6,906 nt of DNA from XYA12-FULL-58-9 sp001798605 (GTDB taxonomy: Bacteria > Myxococcota > XYA12-FULL-58-9): positions 1 to 6,906 of the forward strand of contig DAINMX010000297.1 of NCBI GenBank assembly GCA_036736205.1, in the 5' to 3' direction. The notes below the pieces were generated by a model. It saw only the letters and a program-made list of their open reading frames with translations. It did not search any database and had not been told where the DNA came from. The position numbers and the translations under genes are program-made. Each line of letters opens with the position of its first letter. The stretch's first letter is position 1. This document shows, piece by piece, positions 1-6,538 of the stretch.

Positions 1-1161
1 GCCGAATTTGTTGCCGTAGTCCGACGCCCCATTCGATGCTTCGATCTCGATCTCGAGTGGTGACGCGAGATTGTCGGGGTAGTGAAAGGTGCGATCCTCC
101 CACGGCAGCTCGTAACCAGGGATGTTCAGGTTGCCCACACAATATCCCACCGTTCCACCGACCACGAGTCCGCCTCGGCCGGTGGCGTGGACGTCGCGGA
201 TTCTCCCGCCGGTGCCTGTCTCAGCACCCGGAAAGGGTGCAACTCCCGACGGAAAATTGTGGGTCTCGGCAGTGAGAACCAAATGGTGCTCAAGTCTCGC
301 CGGCACCATCGGTGAGGGCTTGCCGACCCGAGCGGGCACCAGGGTCTCGATGGAGTAACCACGGATGGCGCTCGAGTTGTCGGAGAAAGCAATGACGCTC
401 CTGCCGGGACGCTTGGCCCATGGCTGTTGCACCACGGTCATAAGGTCGTCCGACTGCTCCTGCCCGTCGATGACCAACCGCCCCCTGAAGAACCAATGGC
501 GGGAGTGTTCGCTGTTGGATTGGGCGATGTCAAAGCACTCGACGTTGGTGGGGTTGCGCTGCATGCGGTCGCGAAACAACTCGAGATAGTAGTTGATGTC
601 CCAATCATCGAACGCCAGGCCCATCTCGAGATTGAGGTCTTCGAGGGCCTTACGACCGTGCTGTAACACCGGAACCGAAAAAACCGGTGTTTGTACGGCG
701 TCGGTATCAAAAGTGGTAAGAGGTGCCCCGTAAACGCACTCGGTCATGCGGTCGTGGACGAGGGCGAGAAAACCTAGTTCATCCTGCGGCTCCAAACCTA
801 CCACGCGGTAGCGTCTCGAGCGTTCGATGCGCTTTATTGAATTGAGACCGCAGGCACGGCAAATCGACACGGCGTTGGTGGACCAGGCCGTGGAAAAACT
901 CATTCGCGGACCGACCTCGAGAACGGTGCCTTCGAGAAAACTGCTGGCGGAAAAATTTGCGGGCGCAAAGGTCTCGCTCAACAACCAGGTGAGCGCTCGT
1001 TCGTCTGCGCCATGGAGTGGTCCGCCGGCATGAATGTTGAAACAGGTTTCGGTGTCGATGCTCTTGATGGCTTTCGATATACCACCACGGGCCATCTCCA
1101 ACAGACCGTTGGTCTGCGCCTGGGTGAGTCCTGGCGCGCGATAGTAGTGTAACAAGCTCAT
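1..1161 (-). CDS. purL: Phosphoribosylformylglycinamidine synthase, large single-chain form (5' part)
   Basis: This is the N-terminal ~387 residues of FGAM synthase, which uses glutamine and ATP to convert FGAR to FGAM in cytosolic purine synthesis. The family is about 1,300 residues, so roughly 70% lies beyond the left edge. Seen in order: a PurS-like N-terminal domain (SFSTAWST at residues 88-95, LVHDRMTE at 134-141), the linker domain with AQSNSEHSRHWFF (213-225), and the start of the first AIRS-type ATP domain with TAETHNFPSG (297-306), TGTGGRIRD (315-323) and ASNGASDYGNKFG (375-387). The wording SNSEHSRHWFF and ETHNFP matches animal PFAS better than E. coli PurL (ANSEHCRH, ETHNHP), from memory of those sequences. 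I chose the ATG at 1161 because MSLLHYYRAPG aligns with the family N terminus; an in-frame ATG at 1200 would add 13 residues, and neither has a strong ribosome site. A stop lies in frame at 1213-1215. It is divergent from the methyltransferase gene. Confidence 0.96.
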   Translation of the reverse strand, partial: MSLLHYYRAPGLTQAQTNGLLEMARGGISKAIKSIDTETCFNIHAGGPLHGADERALTWLLSETFAPANFSASSFLEGTVLEVGPRMSFSTAWSTNAVSICRACGLNSIKRIERSRRYRVVGLEPQDELGFLALVHDRMTECVYGAPLTTFDTDAVQTPVFSVPVLQHGRKALEDLNLEMGLAFDDWDINYYLELFRDRMQRNPTNVECFDIAQSNSEHSRHWFFRGRLVIDGQEQSDDLMTVVQQPWAKRPGRSVIAFSDNSSAIRGYSIETLVPARVGKPSPMVPARLEHHLVLTAETHNFPSGVAPFPGAETGTGGRIRDVHATGRGGLVVGGTVGYCVGNLNIPGYELPWEDRTFHYPDNLASPLEIEIEASNGASDYGNKFG

Positions 1162-1328
1162 GGCTTTGTCTCGCTTGGTCCGAGGTTCCCCTCGCGGCAT
1201 TGACGGGCCGTTTTACCACAGTCTTTGACTGCGACCCTGATCAATCGTCTGCTTTTTCACGTTGCGGGAAACCTCCATCTCGGCCGATTGGCAAAGAAAG
1301 TTCTGCCCATAACGCCGAGCGGGGGTGT
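1162..1328. promoter_or_regulatory. Divergent intergenic region between purL and the methyltransferase
   Basis: The two genes point away from each other, so this stretch must hold both promoters unless they are transcribed from elsewhere. Seen: a perfect 5-bp dyad with 3-bp spacer, CAGTC-TTT-GACTG, at 1219-1231, close upstream of purL. On the plus strand TTGGCA (about 1287-1292) is a plausible -35 element, but the matching -10 position (TAACGC) is poor. No convincing sigma-70 pair was found for purL, and no E. coli-type PurR box was recognised. The part 1162-1200 may be coding if purL uses its upstream ATG. Confidence 0.45.
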
Positions 1329-2135
1329 ATGGCTCGGATAGCCGTGAACCATCCCATTCACCAAGAATTCCTCGATTACCACGGGGCCATCGAAGCCGAA
1401 ATGGGGGAGCCCATCAGCATCAGTGGACTCACGGGGCCTTTGCGAATTTTTCAACGTGTGAACGGACATCGGCACTCCATCGACGACGCCATGACGGCGT
1501 GGTACGCGTTGCAAAAGTGCGCTCAACCTGAATCCTTCCTCGATTTGGGCACCGGTGTAGGCACCGTCGGCATGATTGTATTGTGGGGACTTCCTTCACA
1601 CACAACGATGACCTGCATTGAAGCCCAGGAGTCGAGCTACACACTTCTGTGCGCCAACATCAAGTGCAACCACCTGAGCCAGCGCGTCACCACCATCCAT
1701 GGGGATCTGCGGAATCTGGACCTTGGTCAGAAGTTTTCACTCGTAACTGGCAGTCCCCCCTATTTTCCCAAAAATGCGGGGCCATTCCCCAAAGATACAC
1801 AGAAGACCTATGCCCGCTTTGAATTGCGCGGACACGTGGGCGATTATGCTGAAGCTGCAAGGCGCCACTTACACCCTGACGGACTTTTCGTTTACTGTTT
1901 TCCGCATCAACAAAGAAAACGCGGCATCGATCTGGTCACACAAGCGGGTTTTCGCATCGTGTCCTATCGCGACATTATTCCCACGCGCACGAGCAAGACC
2001 CTGTTTTCAGTTTTTGCTGCGAGGCTTCAACATCACGGCCACACCATCGAGGATCCCCCCCTGATCGTTCGGGGAGACGACGGTCACTACACGGCTGAAA
2101 TGCTCGAGATTCAAAAGACCCGCGGTTTTGGCTGA
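1329..2135 (+). CDS. TrmN6/YfiC-like SAM-dependent methyltransferase
   Basis: The product is a 268-residue class I (Rossmann-fold) methyltransferase of the MTS / tRNA1(Val) A37-N6 methyltransferase type. Seen: a substrate-side lead-in RIFQRVNGHRHSIDDAMTAW (39-58), SAM motif I FLDLGTGVGTVG (70-81), an acidic end of strand 2 CIEAQ (96-100), HGDLRNL (124-130), the motif IV position GSPPYFP (141-147), and a late LHPDGLFVYCFP (181-192). E. coli YfiC has the same order with LDIGAGSG and NPPY. The change of the NPPY Asn to Ser is unusual and may alter substrate or base specificity, so tRNA modification is an inference. I start at the ATG at 1329, preceded by a run of five G at 1321-1325; a longer reading from a TTG at 1200 would overlap the purL start region and adds no recognisable domain. 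The gene ends 23 bases before the assembly gap, so its terminator is not visible. Confidence 0.88.
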   Translation: MARIAVNHPIHQEFLDYHGAIEAEMGEPISISGLTGPLRIFQRVNGHRHSIDDAMTAWYALQKCAQPESFLDLGTGVGTVGMIVLWGLPSHTTMTCIEAQESSYTLLCANIKCNHLSQRVTTIHGDLRNLDLGQKFSLVTGSPPYFPKNAGPFPKDTQKTYARFELRGHVGDYAEAARRHLHPDGLFVYCFPHQQRKRGIDLVTQAGFRIVSYRDIIPTRTSKTLFSVFAARLQHHGHTIEDPPLIVRGDDGHYTAEMLEIQKTRGFG

Positions 2136-2158
2136 CGTTGAGTAACCCGGCCAGTCAC

Positions 2159-2258
2159 NNNNNNNNNNNNNNNNNNNNNNNNNNNNNNNNNNNNNNNNNN
2201 NNNNNNNNNNNNNNNNNNNNNNNNNNNNNNNNNNNNNNNNNNNNNNNNNNNNNNNNNN
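2159..2258. other. Assembly gap, 100 N
   Basis: Exactly 100 N, the usual placeholder for a gap of unknown true length. It swallows the 3' end of the serine hydrolase gene on the minus strand and any terminator shared with the methyltransferase gene. The order and distance of the two flanks are therefore only as good as the scaffolding. Confidence 0.99.
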
Positions 2259-3431
2259 GTCAACGATGGGCTCGGGGGGTGGGGGAGTGGTGTCGACCTC
2301 CACCATGGCGTTGAGGACGTTGACGAGGTCACCTTGGTATTGAATGCGCTCGGCGTTTTCGGAGAAGCGGTAGAGGCTGCCGGTTTTGAAGAAGGCACCG
2401 AAGTCGTTGAGCGTCTTGGTGTAGAAATAGCGCACGCGACGTCGGGTCAGGTAGAGCATCTTTTTCAGCTCGAGACTGGAGAACTCATCGACCATACGCC
2501 CCTGTTCGACCTTGAGCATCCATTGAATGATGGTGAATGGTGTGGCACCGCATGATTTCGATTTGATGTAGCGGTTGGCACCTGTGGTGAAATAGAGACG
2601 CAGTCGCATCACTTCCGGGTCAATACCCGCATCCACGAGGGGTTTGTCGACCACGTCAAAAGATGCCGCAGTCAAGGTCTCCTTGTCCCACTTCTTCCAC
2701 AGCTCGGCGTCGTATTTCTCCGGCGGATACTGATCGCCGAGAAGCTTCATGAGAGTGGCCTCACGCCAGAGCGTGGATGCCGCCGAGTTATTGCTGGCGG
2801 AGAGGGCATGGTCCATCCATTCCCACAGGGTGAAGGTGTCTCCGGTGCGAATCTTGCGGGAACTCGCCTTCTCCAGATTCTCTCCATACGGCACAGGAAC
2901 CTCATGGGAGTCCGACTTTGCCCAATCGTCTGCCGTTACCTTGTGGGTGCGCAACAACTCTTCGCGCTTGGCGACATCGGGGAAGCGTTGCTTTAACTGT
3001 TCGAGCATGGCCGCTGCCACTTCGATCTTAGCGACGCTCCCCGGTGTCTGTGTCTCGTGCTCGTTCACCCCTGCGTATCGGGGCTTGAGAGGATCGGTGA
3101 TATCGAGGATAGCGACGTTGTATCGGCGCCAGCTCCATTTTCTTAGAATCTCTTCGAGATCGGCCTGCAGCGCCGGGTCCTTGGGCGTCTCTGGGGTGAT
3201 CTCGAAATCTCGTCCCTTCTCAAGCATGCGCAGCTGAATCATGTCTGCGGTCCAACGGCCGCCAGGTACCATTTTGCGGCCGTGCTTGCCCTCGTATTCG
3301 ATGCCGTACTGCCACCTCAGACGGCTGATGCCGGTGCGCTTGTAGTCGTCGACAGGATAGGCGCGGGCCGCAAACGGTGTGGCCACGAGGATAGAGGAGA
3401 TTAACAAAGGGGCGATGATTCTTGTTCTCAT
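2259..3431 (-). CDS. Exported serine hydrolase, beta-lactamase/PBP fold (3' end missing)
   Basis: The 391 visible residues begin with a clear Sec signal peptide (MRTR, hydrophobic core 5-20, likely cleavage after AARA at 24), so the protein should act in the periplasm or outside. The three active-site motifs of penicillin-recognising serine enzymes are present in order: SxxK as S132-VA-K135, SxN as S213-N-N215, and KTG at 349-351. Between the last two, TPFTIIQWMLKVEQGRM (297-313) fits the helical region of class A-like enzymes. The class A general-base ExxxN motif was not seen, so a peptidoglycan peptidase or other serine hydrolase is as likely as a beta-lactamase. About 100 residues after the signal peptide precede SxxK, more than in a typical small class A enzyme. 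The ATG at 3431 has a good ribosome site. The visible reading frame ends in a proline-rich run TTPPPPEPIVD (381-391) at the gap; the true C terminus is unknown. Confidence 0.87.
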
Positions 3432-3438
3432 GCAAAGA

Positions 3439-3444
3439 CCTTCC
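3439..3444 (-). promoter_or_regulatory. Ribosome binding site of the serine hydrolase
   Basis: On the minus strand GGAAGG lies 7 bases before the ATG at 3431. It fixes this start over in-frame ATGs at 3545 and 3542, whose intervening 38 residues look non-coding and run through the tandem repeats. Confidence 0.65.
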
Positions 3445-3501
3445 CGTCGTTTTCTTCCATTGGAGTCTTTAACAACCGAGCGGCGATTGCAATGTGCGTG
3501 G

Positions 3502-3530
3502 GGAATTGGCGGAATTGGCCGGAATTGGCC
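3502..3530. repeat. Tandem repeat, three copies of GGAATTGGC
   Basis: Copies at 3502-3510, 3511-3519 and 3521-3529; the second and third are followed by an extra C. They sit in the 141-bp gap between the M28 gene and the serine hydrolase gene, about 70-100 bases upstream of the latter's ATG, where a promoter or operator would be expected. No function is evident. Confidence 0.85.
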
Positions 3531-3553
3531 CGCACGTGACATCAACCTGGAAA

Positions 3554-3571
3554 CGATACCCGATACCCGAT
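3554..3571. repeat. Tandem repeat CGATACC, 2.5 copies
   Basis: Copies at 3554-3560 and 3561-3567 with a partial CGAT at 3568-3571, ending one base before the stop codon of the M28 peptidase. It is not a rho-independent terminator: there is no GC-rich hairpin followed by a T run. Confidence 0.75.
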
Positions 3572-3572
3572 G

Positions 3573-4595
3573 TCACTCGTAGGGAAACCGCTCCTGAGAG
3601 TCGAGCAGATAGCGGACCACCGGGACCATACCGTCTACGACCAGGCTCAATGCGTCGAAGTCGATCTTGTCGGGGGTGTCTTCGGGCTCGTGGTAGTAGG
3701 GATAGCGGTTCGGCGCGGTGTCCGTCACCATGACTCCGGGATAGCCGAGCTCCCAGAAGCCTTGCTGATCTGACCAGTCGATGCCAGGGATGGTTGCTGG
3801 CGCGGCGGCACCATCGGAGGGGATCTTGCCATGCTGGCGGAAGATCTCGATCACCTTCTTGCCAAAATGGACCGACTCCGAGTTGGCGACAAAGCTAATG
3901 AAGTTGCCGACCGATGGATAGAACAGGCTGAAGGGAAACGGATAGTTTTGGGTGTCCTCGGCTTCCGTGAAGTAGCCAATGGTCTCGAGGCTGATCATCC
4001 CGATGATGTCGGTGCCCTTGGCATGAAGGCTCTTGGCGTAGACCTTGCTGCCCATCAAGGGCGTGCGAAAGTAGGGCGGCTCCTCATTGACAAAGGCCAC
4101 CAACCGCAGGGTGCGCGGGTGCTGCTCGTTGGCGAAGACGCGGGCAATGGCCAACAACGCGGCAATGCCGCTCGCGTTGTCGTTGGCACCCGGTGTGCCC
4201 ACGGCGGAATCGTAATGGGCACCGACGATGACGATTTCATGGGGCCGCATCGTGCCTGGTACTGTCACATCGAGATTGAAGCACTGGACGCCGTCGGCCT
4301 GGTAACCTTGTCGTGCGACCTCGAAACCCATTTGTGCAAACTCGTCCTCGATGTATTGCGCGGCGGCGGCGAGTTTTTCTGGGTGCGCGGTGTTGCGTTC
4401 ACCTATGGTCTTGGCCAAGTGATGGACGTCCCGCTCGAGTGCACCTGAGAGGTCGCGAAAATGTGATGACACGGGGGGCCTGGGGCCGGCGAAGGACTCA
4501 CCCGGCATGCTCATGGTGATACCGCAGCCTTGGGCGACAAAGGTCGCACCGGCTGCCATAAGAAGTAGGGCGTTGCAACACTTGAGCATCTGCAT
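3573..4595 (-). CDS. Exported M28-family metallopeptidase (aminopeptidase-like)
   Basis: A complete 340-residue zinc peptidase of the M28 (aminopeptidase Y / Vibrio leucyl aminopeptidase) type, expected to release N-terminal amino acids from peptides outside the cytoplasm. Seen: an N-terminal hydrophobic segment (8-22) ending in VAQGC, a signal peptide with a weak lipobox around C24, so either a lipoprotein or a secreted form. Metal and catalytic motifs follow in family order: GAHYDS with H127 and D129, GANDNASG with bridging D139, NEE with E171-E172, SLETIGY with E204, and YYHEPEDTPDK with H302. The E204 position is Asp in the classical Vibrio enzyme; Glu is seen in some relatives, as I recall. 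I chose the ATG at 4595 because TGAGGT lies just upstream; an upstream extension to 5018 is only the antisense of the neighbouring toxin-like gene. The serine hydrolase follows 141 bases downstream on the same strand, and a shared transcript is possible. Confidence 0.93.
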   Translation of the reverse strand: MQMLKCCNALLLMAAGATFVAQGCGITMSMPGESFAGPRPPVSSHFRDLSGALERDVHHLAKTIGERNTAHPEKLAAAAQYIEDEFAQMGFEVARQGYQADGVQCFNLDVTVPGTMRPHEIVIVGAHYDSAVGTPGANDNASGIAALLAIARVFANEQHPRTLRLVAFVNEEPPYFRTPLMGSKVYAKSLHAKGTDIIGMISLETIGYFTEAEDTQNYPFPFSLFYPSVGNFISFVANSESVHFGKKVIEIFRQHGKIPSDGAAAPATIPGIDWSDQQGFWELGYPGVMVTDTAPNRYPYYHEPEDTPDKIDFDALSLVVDGMVPVVRYLLDSQERFPYE

Positions 4596-4601
4596 CTTGG
4601 A

Positions 4602-4606
4602 CCTCA
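4602..4606 (-). promoter_or_regulatory. Ribosome binding site of the M28 peptidase
   Basis: TGAGG on the minus strand, 6 bases before the ATG at 4595, supports that start over the second ATG at 4589, which would be 12 bases away. Confidence 0.6.
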
Positions 4607-4665
4607 CGGCTGTTCTGTTCGCACGGGGAACTCCCGGTCGATGTGGGACATGTCTTCGGCGTGCC

Positions 4666-5490
4666 TCACGTCTTCTCGGCGAGCGCTGACTCCCACGCCA
4701 CGAGCAGCTCGTTCGCGAGGACCGCGCACGCCCCCGCGATGGTGGCCGGATCTTCGAGACCGACGCTCGCGCGAACGGCCATCGCCGCTCCGTGAGCGTC
4801 CCGCCTGCCGAAGAGACGTCGGAGGTACGGACGGGCCTCCGACGTGCTCGCGCCCGCGAGTGCGTGTCGCTCGAGGCCGGCGAGGGTCGCTCCAAGCTGG
4901 GGAAGATTGGCACTCTGCAGGATCCGAAGCACGTCGAGACCGTCCTTCGGTGCCCACCGGCTCGGTGCCGTTTCACGCTCCGCCAGTTTGTGGAGCTTGG
5001 CGACGAGTAGCGCACCAACCCCGGCGACCGCGACGTCGATCTCTCTCGCGTCCGATGGGTCGAGCGCCGTCAGCGTCACCACGTCGTTGTCGACGATCGC
5101 TGCCTCGAGTCCCTTCGCCTTGCGGGCCACCGCCGTTCCATGCGGTCCTAGACGTGCACTCCGACGACCTGCCCCGCCGAGCGACGACGGGACCAGGAGA
5201 TCGATCTGGATGTCGTCGCGTGCCCAAGTGCCGGGTTTGACGGCGAGGGCGAATCCAGCCGCTTGCAGTGCCTCTGCGAGGATCGGCTCGTCATCGAGCA
5301 CACTCGGGTTCAACGCAAGATCGCCATCGGACGTGAATGGCGCGACCTGGAGGTCGCCTTGGCCCACGCGCAGGTAGATCGCCTGCGCCCCGACCAGCAC
5401 AACCGCCTTGCGATGGCTGCCCAAAGCATCGAGAGCATCGAGCAGGACGCGTCGTGCGTCGACGTATTCAGGGTCGTGCTCGCCAGTCAT
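4666..5490 (-). CDS. AbiEii-like nucleotidyltransferase, putative toxin
   Basis: The 274-residue product looks like a member of the AbiEii / MenA class of DNA polymerase beta-fold nucleotidyltransferases, the toxic half of AbiE-like (type IV) toxin-antitoxin systems. Seen: VVLVGAQAIYLRVG (30-43), corresponding to the glycine-containing first motif; the metal-binding TSDGDL (53-58) with D55 and D57; a third acidic position in IQIDLLVP (94-101) with D97; and KLHKLAERE (165-173) followed by KDGLDVLRIL (182-191), which matches the KDxxDL-type conserved patch of AbiEii proteins. The nucleotide and its target (tRNA or protein) cannot be told from sequence. The ATG at 5490 is well supported by an AAGGAG site. 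Its first 23 bases overlap the regulator gene, a tight pairing typical of antitoxin-toxin operons. GC is near two thirds, higher than in the genes to the left. The alternative is a non-toxic minimal nucleotidyltransferase. Confidence 0.8.
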   Translation of the reverse strand: MTGEHDPEYVDARRVLLDALDALGSHRKAVVLVGAQAIYLRVGQGDLQVAPFTSDGDLALNPSVLDDEPILAEALQAAGFALAVKPGTWARDDIQIDLLVPSSLGGAGRRSARLGPHGTAVARKAKGLEAAIVDNDVVTLTALDPSDAREIDVAVAGVGALLVAKLHKLAERETAPSRWAPKDGLDVLRILQSANLPQLGATLAGLERHALAGASTSEARPYLRRLFGRRDAHGAAMAVRASVGLEDPATIAGACAVLANELLVAWESALAEKT

Positions 5491-6511
5491 GTTCGTTCTC
5501 CTTCATCTTCTCGACGAGCGCCTCTGCTTCTTGTGGGCCACGTCCTGGGCTGGACATGAGGTCCACGACCGCCTGTGCGGCGGAAACGGTTACGACGTCG
5601 CTCGACGCATCGCCAGCGGATATTGCCCTTCGTCGCGTACGAGTGAAGACGACGTCGTCGTATGGACGGAGCAGCCATACGTTCGCGCCCGCCTCAGCCG
5701 GCACGAGACCCAGCGTGCGTGCGGTATCCTCCGGCTCGTCCACGTATATCATCGCGATGCGCGTCGCAGCGATGCCCGGGCCAGCGGCCCCGCCGGTCGC
5801 GGCGTAGCGCCGGAGCCTCTTGAGCTTCGGCCAGAGCGCCGAGAGTCCGCGCGGCTCGAGGAATGTCAGCAGCTCGTTCGACGCGGTGAGCTGGTAGTCC
5901 TTTGCCCAGCGTCTAAGCAGCGCGGGCCAATCGACTGAGACGATTTGCTTTCTGTCGTTCCGCGAAAGCAACGCCTCCGTCTCGAGGAAGGTCACGACGC
6001 GCGAGACGGTAGCGAGCGGTGTTGCGGCTGCGGCCGCCAACTCGCGAACGCCCAAGGGCGGCGCGAATTCGACAAGCGCGCGCACGACGCGACCTGCCGC
6101 GGCTCCGCGCAGACTATGAAGGGGACGAGGAGTTCGGCCGGGGTCGTGCTCGGCACCCAGCCCTTCGAGAAAGATTGCCGGACTGCTCACGACGATGCGC
6201 AAATTGCCGGTCGCGTCGGCGTAGCTCGCGCCCGCCTGCGAAAGCAGCTCTCTTGCGCGTTCACCGAGGTACGAGGATATCACGAGCAGGGGTGGCTCCG
6301 CGCCAGCAACGAGGGTGGGTACGTCACGAGGCACGAGCCCCTTGCGAGCAATGACGGTCAGATCGACGCACCGACCGTCTGGCCCACGAAGGCGAAGCGT
6401 GGGCCGCTGCACGCCATCTTGCTCCTCAACGGTCCAGCCAGGCGGGAGCCGCCGCCGGACGCCTTCGAGCGTCTGTTGTAGAACCGTTCCGTCAGATGTC
6501 GTGTTCCGCAT
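5468..6511 (-). CDS. AbiEi-like HTH regulator, putative antitoxin
   Basis: A 347-residue protein, first gene of the two-gene cassette. Seen: an N-terminal domain (about 10-120) with CVDLTVIARKG (48-58), PPLLVISSYLGERARELL (73-90) and YADATGNLRIVV (97-108), the last resembling the 'yxDxxGN' signature I associate with AbiEi-type regulators; a winged-helix segment from LGVRELAAAAATPLATVSRV (153-172) through FLETEALLSRNDRKQIVSV (175-193); and a C-terminal domain with VWLLRPYDDVVF (278-289) and a final helix. AbiEi proteins neutralise AbiEii without contact and repress their own promoter, so that role is inferred from pairing and domains. The start is uncertain: in-frame choices are ATG at 6511, ATG at 6523 and TTG at 6547, none with a good ribosome site; a leaderless or short-leader message is possible. 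I use the ATG at 6511 as the shortest candidate that keeps the recognisable domain. Confidence 0.78.
   Translation of the reverse strand: MRNTTSDGTVLQQTLEGVRRRLPPGWTVEEQDGVQRPTLRLRGPDGRCVDLTVIARKGLVPRDVPTLVAGAEPPLLVISSYLGERARELLSQAGASYADATGNLRIVVSSPAIFLEGLGAEHDPGRTPRPLHSLRGAAAGRVVRALVEFAPPLGVRELAAAAATPLATVSRVVTFLETEALLSRNDRKQIVSVDWPALLRRWAKDYQLTASNELLTFLEPRGLSALWPKLKRLRRYAATGGAAGPGIAATRIAMIYVDEPEDTARTLGLVPAEAGANVWLLRPYDDVVFTRTRRRAISAGDASSDVVTVSAAQAVVDLMSSPGRGPQEAEALVEKMKENEHDWRARP
5498..5503 (-). promoter_or_regulatory. Ribosome binding site of the nucleotidyltransferase, inside the regulator gene
   Basis: AAGGAG on the minus strand, 7 bases before the ATG at 5490, lies within the last codons of the regulator. 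It implies independent or coupled translation of the toxin-like gene from the same message and decides its start. Confidence 0.8.
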
Positions 6512-6538
6512 ACAGAGGAACATGGCACAACACGGAAC
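6486..6538. promoter_or_regulatory. Candidate operator: four half-sites in dyad symmetry
   Basis: GTTCC at 6486-6490 and 6503-6507 faces GGAAC at 6517-6521 and 6534-6538. Both pairs are mirrored exactly about base 6512: the outer arms are GTTCCG/CGGAAC and the inner arms TGTTCC/GGAACA. Same-orientation sites are 17 bases apart. It covers the regulator's start codon region. Characterised AbiEi repressors bind inverted repeats at their own promoter, so an autoregulatory operator is a reasonable inference. Confidence 0.6.

Noticed and set aside
779..1219. 146-residue minus-strand frame
   Set aside because: Lies in a different frame over purL, which has full family motifs there; its composition (rich in R and H) is typical of a shadow.
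1200..1328. TTG-initiated N-terminal extension of the methyltransferase
   Set aside because: Adds 43 residues without recognisable features and would start in the purL start region; the ATG at 1329 is preferred.
2136..2158. Terminator after the methyltransferase gene
   Set aside because: Only 23 bases are readable before the gap and no hairpin is seen in them.
3831..4448. 205-residue plus-strand frame
   Set aside because: Antisense of the M28 peptidase, whose complete metal-ligand set proves the minus strand.
4602..4670. 7-bp direct repeat CCTCACG at 4602-4608 and 4664-4670 as a possible insertion target duplication
   Set aside because: It brackets only 55 bases, not the cassette, and one copy is the ribosome site of the M28 gene; no matching copy was seen at the cassette's other end.
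4596..5018. Upstream extension of the M28 frame
   Set aside because: Arg- and Ser-rich shadow of the nucleotidyltransferase gene; a ribosome site and signal peptide mark the start at 4595.
4641..5240. 199-residue plus-strand frame, plus others at 4844-5377, 5337-5807, 5408-5938 and 5945-6481
   Set aside because: High-GC antisense open frames with Arg/Pro/Ser-rich, motif-free translations over the AbiE-like pair.
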